Assembly: GCF_004118675.1 (NCBI RefSeq)
Contig: NZ_SDHZ01000001.1
Span: forward strand, 1,674,001-1,738,000
Source of the DNA: Filimonas effusa
GTDB lineage: Bacteria > Bacteroidota > Bacteroidia > Chitinophagales > Chitinophagaceae
DNA length: 64,000 nt
Direction: 5' to 3'
Shown: one piece after another, positions 8,649 through 17,801 of the stretch
How the letters are laid out: every line of letters starts with the position of its first letter
How positions within the stretch are numbered: position 1 is the stretch's first letter
Translations under genes and position numbers: made by a program
Notes under the pieces: model-generated
The model's input: only the letters and a program-made list of their open reading frames with translations
Databases searched by the model: none
Told to the model about the DNA's origin: nothing

Positions 8649-9596
8649 ATGTTCAAAAAAGCTTCCCGGTGGTCATATCTTATTTTTTCTTTTGCATTCC
8701 TGGTTTCGTTTACCACTGTTGAAGCCCCCCCGGCAAAACCGGCGGTTAAAGTGATCATAGTAGATGCGGGCCATGGCCTTCCCGACCCCGGAGCGGTAGG
8801 CGAAGAAACCAATGAAGCTGCTGTTACACTTGCGGTGGCGCTAAAGCTGGGTAAACTGCTGGAAGAAGCATTACCAAATTGTAAAATAATATATACCCGT
8901 ACCGGATCGGGATTACCCGGTGGTTTAAAGGATAAAAACGAAGCCAACCGCCTCAGGGCAAGAATGGCCAATGAAGCCCATGGCGACCTATTTATTTCTA
9001 TCCATTGCAATAGCGCCGGCAGTGGTTACAAAACCAAGGTAGTAGGCCATAAAACCGAAACCTATTATGTAACCCAGGGCAAAGGCAAAAAAGCAAAAAA
9101 AGTAAAAAAGACCCGCAAAGTAGCTGTCACCAAACGTTATAAAGTTCCCGGCACAACCGTAGGAACAGAAACCTATGTATGGGCCGCAGCTAAAAACGAC
9201 CTGAAAAAGCAATTTGTCGGCAACCAGCACGAAGAAGAAGAAGAAGGCGGTGAACAGGAGCAGGCAGATACGTCCTACAAATATTTTGATTCCCCCGAAG
9301 CCAAGATCATGGCTTCTCTCCGTACACGCAAGTATTTCGATAATAGCTGCCTTATGGCTTCTTTAATAGAAGAAGAGTTTGTAAAAGCAGGCCGCCCCAG
9401 TCGTGGGGTGAAACAGCGCGACTGGGAGGCTATATGGGTGCTGCAGGCAACGGCAATGCCAAGTATTCTTACAGAATTGGGATTTATATCCACGCCGGAA
9501 GAAGAAGCTTACCTGAATAGCACCAAAGGACAGGATGAAATAGCCGCCTGCCTCAAACGGGCTGTTTTAAAGTATAAGGCACAGTTAGAAAAATAA
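8649..9596 (+). CDS. N-acetylmuramoyl-L-alanine amidase (Amidase_3), first copy
   Basis: The 315-residue exported enzyme has a signal sequence (residues 1-25) and an Amidase_3 domain. Zinc ligands can be placed at His42 (VDAGHG), Glu56 (TNEAAVT) and His119 (ISIHCNS), with the catalytic Glu in LTELGF near residue 290. It cleaves the bond between muramic acid and the stem peptide. A strongly basic insert (about 140-165, many Lys) and an acidic run (HEEEEEGGEQEQAD) sit between the second and third conserved blocks. It is divergent from lptD and has a paralogue immediately downstream. Confidence 0.92.
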   Translation: MFKKASRWSYLIFSFAFLVSFTTVEAPPAKPAVKVIIVDAGHGLPDPGAVGEETNEAAVTLAVALKLGKLLEEALPNCKIIYTRTGSGLPGGLKDKNEANRLRARMANEAHGDLFISIHCNSAGSGYKTKVVGHKTETYYVTQGKGKKAKKVKKTRKVAVTKRYKVPGTTVGTETYVWAAAKNDLKKQFVGNQHEEEEEGGEQEQADTSYKYFDSPEAKIMASLRTRKYFDNSCLMASLIEEEFVKAGRPSRGVKQRDWEAIWVLQATAMPSILTELGFISTPEEEAYLNSTKGQDEIAACLKRAVLKYKAQLEK

Positions 9597-9615
9597 ACCT
9601 CCCCCCGGAATATAC

Positions 9616-9652
9616 GTTATAAGTAAGTATTTTAACTTATAACTTGCAAGTT
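9616..9652. repeat. Two inverted repeats between the tandem amidase genes
   Basis: GTTATAAGT (9616-9624) and ACTTATAAC (9635-9643) form a perfect 9-bp hairpin with a 10-nt loop. It overlaps the perfect 12-bp palindrome AACTTGCAAGTT (9641-9652). There is no T-run, so this is not a classical terminator. It may be an operator or an RNA-processing site between the paralogues. Confidence 0.5.
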
Positions 9653-9729
9653 CCAGGGAAATTATTCTGGCCGCAGTGTTAACTTTATAAGGAATGATTT
9701 GTAAAACAAACAGTTCAACTAATATAGGA

Positions 9730-10695
9730 ATGAAACAACTGGTGGTAATGGTGATGGCATGGGTAATATGCAGTTCTTTTCATGTGAGCGAGCCGCCTGT
9801 TAAACATGAATTTCAACGCAAGCCGCTGCAAACTATTGTTATTGACCCAGGTCATGGTGGTAAAGATGAAGGCGCCCCCGGAAAGTACTCGTTTGAAAAA
9901 AATGTGGCCTTGGCAATATCCCTGAAGCTGCAACAACGAATAGCCCAGGAAATGCCCGACATCAACATTGTGATGACACGCACAACCGACACCTACCCTT
10001 CGCTGTACGACAGGGCAAACCTGGCCAACCAATCAAAAGGTGATCTTTTTATTTCTATCCACTGCAATAGCGCCGACCCTATCCGGCATCGCGAGCTTAC
10101 CGGGTATAAAACAGTAACCTCCTACAAGGGAAAGGGAAGCAAACGGAGAAAAGTTACCAGCAAGGTTCCCCAATATAAGTACTGGACAGAGGCTAATCCC
10201 GCCAAAGGCACTGAAACCTATATTTGGGCCGCACATAAAAACGAGGCTAAGGAAGTAGCTATGCGTGAAAACGAAGCATTGTTCATGGATAGCTCCTCCA
10301 GCAAACAAATGCAGGATTTCGATCCCGATTCACCACAGAAACGTATCCTGTATTCCCTTAAAACACGCCAGTATTTCGACCGAAGCGCCAGCCTGGCACT
10401 TACCGTTGAAGATGAATTCATTAAAGTAGGCCGCGTTAGCCGCGAGGCACGTCAGCGCCAGGTAGGTATTTGGGTATTACAGGCCACAGCTATGCCTAGC
10501 ATCCTTGTTGAAACCGGTTATATCTCAAATCCTGAAGAAGAAGATTATCTGAACAGTGAAGCAGGTCAGAACGAACTGGTAAACGCATTGGTAAATGCCC
10601 TGAAACGCTACCGGTTTTCATTGGAATCACATGGCGCGCCCTCTCCTAATACGCCGGCTCCCGATTCCATTCCTGCAGCCCCTGCCGGCAACTAA
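9730..10695 (+). CDS. N-acetylmuramoyl-L-alanine amidase (Amidase_3), second copy
   Basis: This paralogue of the preceding gene keeps the zinc/catalytic blocks IDPGHGGKDEGAPG, the Glu of FEKNVALAIS, ISIHCNSAD and the C-terminal VETGYISNPEEEDYL. It also has a basic insert (KGKGSKRRKVTSKV) at the same place as copy 1. I chose the start at 9730, where the signal peptide MKQLVVMVMAWVICSS begins; an upstream ATG at 9694 adds 12 polar residues. The tail is Pro-rich. A role in septal peptidoglycan splitting or stem-peptide trimming is inferred from family. Confidence 0.9.
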   Translation: MKQLVVMVMAWVICSSFHVSEPPVKHEFQRKPLQTIVIDPGHGGKDEGAPGKYSFEKNVALAISLKLQQRIAQEMPDINIVMTRTTDTYPSLYDRANLANQSKGDLFISIHCNSADPIRHRELTGYKTVTSYKGKGSKRRKVTSKVPQYKYWTEANPAKGTETYIWAAHKNEAKEVAMRENEALFMDSSSSKQMQDFDPDSPQKRILYSLKTRQYFDRSASLALTVEDEFIKVGRVSREARQRQVGIWVLQATAMPSILVETGYISNPEEEDYLNSEAGQNELVNALVNALKRYRFSLESHGAPSPNTPAPDSIPAAPAGN

Positions 10696-10733
10696 TTTAA
10701 CAACCTGCCCAACCCACGGAAACCAATAACACG

Positions 10734-10741
10734 TATTTTTG
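10734..10741 (+). promoter_or_regulatory. Candidate -7 box for the mlaD-ostA pair
   Basis: TATTTTTG matches TAnnTTTG perfectly in the 137-bp gap after the second amidase gene. It would give the MCE gene (start 10833) its own transcript with a leader of about 85 nt. No clear -33 element is present. Confidence 0.4.
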
Positions 10742-10832
10742 TCCGGTGGAGAGGAAATAATGCCATAACCGGCGTGCAAGTGACGTGCGGCACAATGATT
10801 GATTGAGGATATAAACAACCATAAAATACCGG

Positions 10833-11843
10833 ATGAAAGTCGCAAATGAAACCAAAATAGGCGCGTTAACCGTAGTCGCCGTAGCCCTACTGATTCTAGG
10901 ATTTAATTTTTTAAAAGGAAAAAGCCTGCTCAAATCCGGCAATTTCATCTATGCACGCTTCGATAACACCAAAGGCCTCACTCCTTCCAATGCTGTACTC
11001 ATTAAAGGTTACCAGGTAGGAAGTATCCAGGACATTGAAGCTGCCGACAAAAGCCTGAACGAGATCATTATCACCATCAAGCTTAACGACAAATACAACA
11101 TCCCTGATAACTCAGTGGCTGCTATCAAGGCCAACCCCCTGGGTTCACCAAGTATTGAAATAGCGATGGGTGATTCAAAAAATTTCCTGACCTCAGGCTC
11201 AACCATCAAAAGCTCCAATAATGCAGGAATGTTCGATGAACTTACAGCCAAAGTAGGACCTGTTGCAGATAAGCTCACTGCCACCCTGGGTTCCCTGGAT
11301 TCTGTATTGCGTAACATCAATACCGTATTGGACCCCAACACCAAAGGAAACCTTCAGAGTGTAGTAGCTAACCTCAGCAAAGCTACAGCCAGCTTTGTAA
11401 GCAGCTCAGCATCACTCGATCAGCTTTTAAACACCCAAACAGGTGCGCTTGCCCAGTCGCTTAATAATGTGAACAGCTTCACCAAAAACCTCGCAGGCAA
11501 TAATGAGCGATTGACAGGAGTAATGACAAACCTCGAAGAAACTACCGGACATCTTGCCAAAGCAGATATCGACGGGGTAGTGAACAGACTGCGCAGCTCC
11601 GTTGAGCAGTTGAATGAAGCTATGACCAGGCTAAACTCTACCGACGGCACGCTCGGCGCCCTGGTTAACGATAAACAGCTTTATAACAATATGAATAATA
11701 CCGTACGCAGCCTCAACATCCTGATGGATGATCTGCGTGTTCATCCTAAACGTTATGTAAGTTTCTCTGTTTTTGGCAAAAAAGACAAAGGAACGCCGTT
11801 AACAGCACCATTGCCTGTTGACACGACCAGTAAAACCAAATAA
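10833..11843 (+). CDS. MlaD-family (MCE) lipid-transport substrate-binding protein
   Basis: The 336-residue protein has an N-terminal membrane anchor (residues 7-27) and an MCE domain at about 38-115, including GLTPSNAVLIKGYQVGSI. A long, helical, Asn/Leu/Ser-rich region follows that probably forms a coiled-coil tunnel. MCE proteins are the periplasmic part of MlaFEDB-type phospholipid transporters. The ATPase and permease are not in this window. Its stop codon overlaps the start of the OstA-like gene by one base (TAATG), which indicates tight coupling with lipopolysaccharide transport. Confidence 0.88.
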   Translation: MKVANETKIGALTVVAVALLILGFNFLKGKSLLKSGNFIYARFDNTKGLTPSNAVLIKGYQVGSIQDIEAADKSLNEIIITIKLNDKYNIPDNSVAAIKANPLGSPSIEIAMGDSKNFLTSGSTIKSSNNAGMFDELTAKVGPVADKLTATLGSLDSVLRNINTVLDPNTKGNLQSVVANLSKATASFVSSSASLDQLLNTQTGALAQSLNNVNSFTKNLAGNNERLTGVMTNLEETTGHLAKADIDGVVNRLRSSVEQLNEAMTRLNSTDGTLGALVNDKQLYNNMNNTVRSLNILMDDLRVHPKRYVSFSVFGKKDKGTPLTAPLPVDTTSKTK

Positions 11844-13471
11844 TGAATCGCTTACATCATTTGCTCCTATGCAGCCTGCTCGTAATGACAACGCAGGCGC
11901 TTCACGCGCAAAATCCAGTTCATGCAGACAGTTCAGCAGCGAAAAAACTGGTTATAATTGAACACGCGGAGCGTTTTTCTTTTGAGCAGAAAGACACTGC
12001 CCAGTTTCATATGGCTGCCGGCAAAGTAAAAATGATCCAGGAAAAAACCGTGTTCTATTGCGATAGCGTAGCGATCAATGAAACCACCAAGGTATTGGAA
12101 GCGTTCGGCAATGTTCATATCAACGATAACGACAGCGTACACACCTATTCAGACTATCTGCGCTATAACAGCCGCGACAAAAAAGCCTTTCTGAAAGGAA
12201 ATGTAAAACTCACCGATGGCAAGGGCACACTAACCACCCCTACCCTCGACTATGATGTAAATACCAAAACCGGTATTTATACACAGGGCGGCAAGCTGGT
12301 GAGCGAGAAAAGTGTATTAACCAGCAGGGAGGGCTATTACTATGGCGAAACCAGGGACGTTTATTTCAAGAAGAAGGTAGTGATGACAGACCCGGAAACC
12401 ACTGTTAAAACAGATACCTTACTATTCAATACATTTACCAGGAAAGCCATTTTCACAGTACCAACAGACATCGTTTCTAAAAACGGCAGCGTAGTTAAAA
12501 CCTCCGACGGATACTACGATTTCAATACCAAACGCAGCTATTTCGGCAAGCGTTCCACATTAAAAGACAGCACCGGCGTATCACTTATTGCCGATGAAAT
12601 TGCCAACGATGATTCTACAGGTTACGGAGAAGCCAGGGGACGTGTAATATATAAGGATTCTGTACAAGGCACAACCTTACTGGCCAACAACGTAAAAAGT
12701 AATAAGAAAGACAATTCCTTTCTTGCAACGGAGCAGCCCATCATGATCCTGAAACAGGAAAAGGATTCTATTTTTATAGCTGCCGATACATTTTACTCGG
12801 CTAAACTGTCCGATCTTATCACCTATCGCTATGTACCCAATGTAAGAGACAGCGGCAGGCTTAACGATTCCATTTTACATGCGCCTCTCGACAGTAACAA
12901 CAACAGGTTCATCGAAGCCTGGAACCATGTAAGAATATTCTCCGATTCGCTTCAGGCCGCCGGTGACAGCCTCTTTTACTCATTGGGTGATACTACATTC
13001 AGGCTGTTCCGAAGCCCTATCGTATGGGCACAGGATAGCCAGGTTACCGGCGATACCATCTATATCTACACGGCGAATAAAAAGCCGGAGCGCATGTTCG
13101 TTTTCGATAATGCCATGATGCTGAATAAAGTTACCAAAAGCAATTTCTATAACCAGGTAAGAGGCAGGAATATGAATGGCTTCTTTAAAGAAGGAAATAT
13201 AGACTTCATGCGGGTGAAGGGCAGCCAGGCAGAAAGCATTTATTATTCTACCGACGAAGAAGACAAGTTTATAGGCGTAAACAAATCTTCCGCAGACCTG
13301 ATCGAACTCTATTTTGCCGAGCGGAAACCCGACCAGGTAAAACTGATCACAGCCGTAAAAGGTACCTTATACCCTATGAACCAGGCAGATCATGAAGGCC
13401 TGAAGCTAAGAGGATTTAAATGGCAGGAAGACCGCCGTCCAAAAACCGGCCTGTCCTTATTTGGCAATTAA
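11843..13471 (+). CDS. OstA-like protein (LptA-type periplasmic LPS bridge)
   Basis: This 542-residue exported protein has a signal peptide ending near ALHAQ and repeated beta-jellyroll segments of the OstA/LptA fold. Examples are FYCDSVAINETTKVLEAFGN, VHINDNDSVHTYSDYLRYN and later KRSYFGKRSTLKDST. It is about three times longer than enterobacterial LptA, as expected for the Bacteroidota form. It probably forms part of the periplasmic bridge that hands lipopolysaccharide to LptD. It is translationally coupled to the MCE gene. Confidence 0.82.
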   Translation: MNRLHHLLLCSLLVMTTQALHAQNPVHADSSAAKKLVIIEHAERFSFEQKDTAQFHMAAGKVKMIQEKTVFYCDSVAINETTKVLEAFGNVHINDNDSVHTYSDYLRYNSRDKKAFLKGNVKLTDGKGTLTTPTLDYDVNTKTGIYTQGGKLVSEKSVLTSREGYYYGETRDVYFKKKVVMTDPETTVKTDTLLFNTFTRKAIFTVPTDIVSKNGSVVKTSDGYYDFNTKRSYFGKRSTLKDSTGVSLIADEIANDDSTGYGEARGRVIYKDSVQGTTLLANNVKSNKKDNSFLATEQPIMILKQEKDSIFIAADTFYSAKLSDLITYRYVPNVRDSGRLNDSILHAPLDSNNNRFIEAWNHVRIFSDSLQAAGDSLFYSLGDTTFRLFRSPIVWAQDSQVTGDTIYIYTANKKPERMFVFDNAMMLNKVTKSNFYNQVRGRNMNGFFKEGNIDFMRVKGSQAESIYYSTDEEDKFIGVNKSSADLIELYFAERKPDQVKLITAVKGTLYPMNQADHEGLKLRGFKWQEDRRPKTGLSLFGN

Positions 13472-13597
13472 CACAATGCTTTTCTCCAAACAATTAGCCT
13501 CTTCTATATTGAGAAATATTTGTATTATTGACGCTATAATCGACTGCAAAAAGGAGGTCCTGCAACTAAATCCGGGGCCTAAAAACAGAGGAAGACT

Positions 13598-14344
13598 ATG
13601 TTAAAGAAGGAACGCCATGCGTATATCATGCAACAGATCAACATACACAATAAAATATTGTCTTCCGATCTGTGTGTACAGCTGAATGTTTCTGAAGATA
13701 CGATACGCAGGGACCTCCAGGAACTTAGCGAAGAACATAAGCTCATTAAGGTCCACGGCGGCGCCCTTAGCAATTCCTTCCATTTTACATTACAGAACAA
13801 TAACATCTATTCTCTTCCCGAAAAGAAGATCATTGCCCATAAAGCCGCCCGTTTGATCAAAGACGGCATGTTCATTCTTTTATCCGGCGGATCTACCATC
13901 CGCGAACTGATAAAAGCGCTCCCGCTCGATCTCAATGCCACCTTCATCACCCCCAGTATCCCTACAGCACTGGAATTAATGAACCATCCGGGGATCGAAG
14001 TGATCTTTGTAGGTAATAAACTCCTTAAAAGCGCCCAGATAGCCGTAGGTGCCGACGTAATACAACGTTTATCCGAGATCAGGGTCGACTACTGCTTCTT
14101 AGGCACCAACAGCATTGACATCCATAACGGCATTACCGATCTTGAATGGGAAATCATTGAAGTGAAACGCGCCATGGTAAGAGCAGCGCATAAAACCGTT
14201 TCGCTGGCAATATCGGAAAAGCTGAACAGCGTTCAACGACTTCAGGTATGTCCGCTTTCTGAAGTACAGATCCTCATCACCGAACTGCAACCTGCAGAAG
14301 CACGGTTACAGCCCTTTAAAGAGGCTGGTCTCGAAGTATTATAA
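13598..14344 (+). CDS. DeoR/GlpR family transcriptional regulator
   Basis: The 248-residue protein has an N-terminal winged HTH (RHAYIMQQINIHNKILSSDL, then SEDTIRRDLQELSEEHKLIKVHGGA, residues 7-57). The C-terminal DeoR sensor domain resembles ribose-5-phosphate isomerase (ILLSGGSTIRELIKALP, then FLGTNSIDIHNGITD). Members usually respond to sugar phosphates. The gene precedes the SusC/SusD operon with a 317-bp gap, so control of that operon is plausible but unproven. A purine-rich AGAGGA lies just before the start. Confidence 0.88.
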   Translation: MLKKERHAYIMQQINIHNKILSSDLCVQLNVSEDTIRRDLQELSEEHKLIKVHGGALSNSFHFTLQNNNIYSLPEKKIIAHKAARLIKDGMFILLSGGSTIRELIKALPLDLNATFITPSIPTALELMNHPGIEVIFVGNKLLKSAQIAVGADVIQRLSEIRVDYCFLGTNSIDIHNGITDLEWEIIEVKRAMVRAAHKTVSLAISEKLNSVQRLQVCPLSEVQILITELQPAEARLQPFKEAGLEVL

Positions 14345-14481
14345 GATCCAATCTTTTGAATTTTCCCGGCTTTCAGACCCTGTTTTTAGGAAACTAACAG
14401 GCTGGTGGCTATTTATTGCGCGCTAAAACTGCTTTTTTTTGCAGCTTTTCGATATTTTTTTCCGCGCTTTCCCGAAAAAAA

Positions 14482-14512
14482 TTGTTGGAGTTAAATAAAA
14501 TTGCTAACTATG
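14482..14512 (+). promoter_or_regulatory. Candidate promoter of the SusC/SusD operon
   Basis: TTG at 14482-14484 is followed after 20 nt by TAACTATG at 14505-14512, one mismatch from TAnnTTTG. This would give a leader of about 140 nt. The surrounding gap (14345-14661) also has two near-identical runs, TTTTTTTGCAGCTTTT (around 14435 and 14562). No terminator is obvious after the DeoR gene, and nothing else in the gap is recognisable. Confidence 0.4.
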
Positions 14513-14661
14513 TATTAGAAGGGATTTAACATACTGTTAATAAAAGCCGTACCGATTCTTTTTTTGCAGCTTTTTGCGTTTTTAGCCTGTAATGAAAAAT
14601 TACCCAAGTTACTGTAATACCGGGTTCACGATTTAAACTGTATTCAAACAAACAAACTGAT

Positions 14662-17600
14662 ATGAGAAAAAGTGCTCGTTTCACGGCAGTTTTGCTTTTG
14701 CTGCTATTTACTCTCTTCCGCTCGTTCGGCCAAACCGGGACGATATCCGGGACCATTACATCGGCAACGGATGGAGCTCCGTTAGACGGAGTAACCATCA
14801 CCAACAAAACAACCAATAAAAGAACTATTTCCGACGGCAGTGGTCGTTTTACCATCACCGCAGTAAAGGGGCAGACCCTGCTGTTCACATTTGTAGGTTA
14901 TACCAACCAGGAACACCTTGTACAGGAAACCGGCCCGCTTAGTATAAAACTGGCAGGTGACGGTAAAGGCCTTGGCGATGTGATAGTAACCGCATACGGC
15001 GTAAAGCAAAATAAACGTTCACTGGCTTACCAGGCACAGGAAATTGCCGGCTCCGACATATCAGAAACACGACGTGAAAACTTCTTTAACGCACTGGCAG
15101 GTAAAGTTGCCGGCTTAATGGTAACACCATCCAATGGCGCCCCAGGCTCCTCAACTCAGATCATGTTACGTGGCGCTACTTCACTCGACGGACAAAACTC
15201 TCCGCTGATAGTAGTGGATGGCGTACCTTACGATAACCAGACGCTTAACCAGGAAAACATTGTCGGCGGCGGCGCCAACCGCAATACCGACTACGGCAAC
15301 CGTGCTATGGATCTCAACCCCGAAGACATAGAGAACATGGTAGTACTGAAAGGCCCAGAAGCAGCAGCCCTGTATGGCTCGGATGGCGCTTCAGGCGTTA
15401 TTATCATTACTACCCGCAAGGGAGCAAAAGGTAAAGCCACTATTTCATACGACAACTCTTTCAAATGGGATAAGGTTTACCGCTTCCCTGAAATTCAAAA
15501 AGAATATGGACGTGGCACCAACGGCGTAAATGATGATTTGGCAACCCTTACCATCAGTTCTATTTCATCGGTTCCATTATATAAATACTTCGGCGCCAGA
15601 TATGCACCGGGAACAAAGCTGTACGATAACATGCATGCATTCTTTAAGCCTGGCTTTACCCAGAATCACAATCTTGGTGTGGAAGGCGGTTCAGAAAGCG
15701 CAACCTACAGACTGTCTACCAACTACCTTAACCAGGATGGCGTTGTTCCCAATACCAATTATACCAAGTACTCCGCCCGAATGAACGGAAGTGTGAAGAT
15801 CTCCAGTAAAATGAACCTGAACACCTCCATCACCTATACCAACTCAAAAAACAAAAAGGCGCCTAAAGGAACAGGCAGTTATTTTCTGACGTTATTAACT
15901 TTCCCTGCCGATGAGGACGTTACTGATTATAAAAATGCAGACGGCTCACGTAAGATAGCCGGCTCCAGTGGAACAACCGAATTCGACAATCCATTCTGGG
16001 ATGTATACAAAAACTCCCTTAACGATAAACTCGATCGTGTAACAGGTAACCTTAATCTTAATTACGATCCATTCCCGTGGATGAATGTAGGATTAACATC
16101 AGGCCTCGATTACTATAGCCAGATAGGCGACTGGTTCACCCACCCGCAATCCCGTACAGGTATTACCACAGGAGGTTACTACAACGTTTATGAACAAAGC
16201 ACGCGCAACGTGAACAACCAGGTGAAACTGCTTTTCAGAAAAAAATTCGGTGAATTCAATAACACCTTGCTGGTTGGCTTCAACAATGAATCATACCTGA
16301 CCGATATTCAATCACAGGACGGAAGCCGGTTATACGAACTGGAATTCAAATCAATCAACAACACGCTGCTTTCTTCACGTAATTCAATGTCTACTACAAG
16401 ACAGTTCAGGAAAGCAAGGTTCTTCGGTAATTACACATTAGGTTACCAAAACATCTTATACCTGTCACTCGCAGGATCGAGAGAAGGTAACTCTACTTTA
16501 TTGTCTTCAAAAGTTGACAAAACCCCCTGGTACAATTTCGGATCGGCGTCTTTAAGCTTCGTGTTTACCGATCTTAACGCCTTGAAAAACATACCATGGC
16601 TCAATTTCGGCAAGGCGCGTTTCTCATACGGCACTACAGGTAAAGGTCCTGTAAACCCTTATAAGATAGACCCCAGCTTTATTGCTTCTACATTTACAGG
16701 AGGCGGTTATTCCTTATCGGTAAACGGCTCCAACACCGGCCTGGTACCTGAATTTTCAAAAACGCTGGAATATGGCGCTGAATTCAAGTTATTCGACAAC
16801 AAGCTTTCTCTCGATATCACCCGTTACGAAACACGCAGTACCGATCAGATCATGAATGCGCGTTTAAGCTATGGAACCGGTTATGTTCAGAAATACATCA
16901 ATGGCGGTGAAGTAACCAATAAGGGTATAGAGATCCTCGCAACATTTGAACCTATCAAATCACGGAATTTCTACTGGCGCACAACACTCAACTACGCCAG
17001 GAACCGTGGTACGGTAACACAGATGCCAGCTAATCTGCCCACTTTCTATCAGTCCGATACCTGGGTAGCAGGTAACCTCCGTTCACAAATGTTTGAAGGC
17101 GCCGCCAACGGCAACCTCGCAGGTTATACCAATGCACGCACTACCAAAGGAGAATTACTGATCAATCCTTCAACAGGTTTACCTACTAATAACGGCGATT
17201 TCGTGACAGTAGGTAACAGGCAGCCAGACTGGACCGGCGGCTGGATCAACAGGTTTGAATACAAGGGCTTTTCATTAAGCTTTACCCTCGATATCCGTCG
17301 CGGCGGACAGGTATTCAACGGTAACGAATTCCTTTTATATCACCTCGGTTTAAGCGCCAGATCAGTAGATCGTGATAAGCTCGTTGTTTATGATGGTGTA
17401 TTATCAGACGGAATGCAGAACACTGCTACGCCTACCACTAATAAAATTACGGTTAACCCGCTTACAATGGAAAGCTACTATTCTTCCGTTGCAGCTAACC
17501 CTGAATCAGCTTTCATAGAAACAGTGAACTGGGTGCGTTTGAGAGATCTTACACTTGCTTACGACTTTCCGTCCAAATGGCTGAAAAAGCAAAGCCTGAT

Positions 17601-17781
17601 CTCTGCTGCAGGAGTATTTATCACCGGCGTTGATCTGCTGATGTTAACCAACTATTCCGGTGCCGATCCTTCCGTAAGCGTCAACAACGCTTCTTCCAGG
17701 GGATTCGGTGGAGCTGGTATAGATTACGGTTCTCTTTCAACTCCAAGAGGTGTGAACTTCGGTTGCCGGGTTAAATTCTAA
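14662..17781 (+). CDS. SusC/RagA family TonB-dependent outer-membrane receptor
   Basis: This 1039-residue precursor has a signal peptide ending near FGQT and a carboxypeptidase-regulatory-like domain (about 24-100, GTISGTITSATDGAPLDGV). The plug domain follows, with GLGDVIVTAYG and PLIVVDGVPYDNQ, then PEDIENMVVLKGPEAAALYG and GVIIITTRKG. The C-terminal barrel ends GVNFGCRVKF with a terminal Phe. It would import oligosaccharides or other large ligands with SusD, powered by TonB. There is no STN domain, so direct anti-sigma signalling is not expected. It leads an operon of four genes. Confidence 0.94.
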   Translation: MRKSARFTAVLLLLLFTLFRSFGQTGTISGTITSATDGAPLDGVTITNKTTNKRTISDGSGRFTITAVKGQTLLFTFVGYTNQEHLVQETGPLSIKLAGDGKGLGDVIVTAYGVKQNKRSLAYQAQEIAGSDISETRRENFFNALAGKVAGLMVTPSNGAPGSSTQIMLRGATSLDGQNSPLIVVDGVPYDNQTLNQENIVGGGANRNTDYGNRAMDLNPEDIENMVVLKGPEAAALYGSDGASGVIIITTRKGAKGKATISYDNSFKWDKVYRFPEIQKEYGRGTNGVNDDLATLTISSISSVPLYKYFGARYAPGTKLYDNMHAFFKPGFTQNHNLGVEGGSESATYRLSTNYLNQDGVVPNTNYTKYSARMNGSVKISSKMNLNTSITYTNSKNKKAPKGTGSYFLTLLTFPADEDVTDYKNADGSRKIAGSSGTTEFDNPFWDVYKNSLNDKLDRVTGNLNLNYDPFPWMNVGLTSGLDYYSQIGDWFTHPQSRTGITTGGYYNVYEQSTRNVNNQVKLLFRKKFGEFNNTLLVGFNNESYLTDIQSQDGSRLYELEFKSINNTLLSSRNSMSTTRQFRKARFFGNYTLGYQNILYLSLAGSREGNSTLLSSKVDKTPWYNFGSASLSFVFTDLNALKNIPWLNFGKARFSYGTTGKGPVNPYKIDPSFIASTFTGGGYSLSVNGSNTGLVPEFSKTLEYGAEFKLFDNKLSLDITRYETRSTDQIMNARLSYGTGYVQKYINGGEVTNKGIEILATFEPIKSRNFYWRTTLNYARNRGTVTQMPANLPTFYQSDTWVAGNLRSQMFEGAANGNLAGYTNARTTKGELLINPSTGLPTNNGDFVTVGNRQPDWTGGWINRFEYKGFSLSFTLDIRRGGQVFNGNEFLLYHLGLSARSVDRDKLVVYDGVLSDGMQNTATPTTNKITVNPLTMESYYSSVAANPESAFIETVNWVRLRDLTLAYDFPSKWLKKQSLISAAGVFITGVDLLMLTNYSGADPSVSVNNASSRGFGGAGIDYGSLSTPRGVNFGCRVKF

Positions 17782-17801
17782 TCATAAAATCTTTAAAGTA
17801 T

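Noticed and set aside
13472-13597. AAAGGAGGTCC upstream of the DeoR gene as a strong ribosome-binding site
   Set aside because: It lies about 45 bp before the start codon, too far to act on it, and no short frame begins properly after it.
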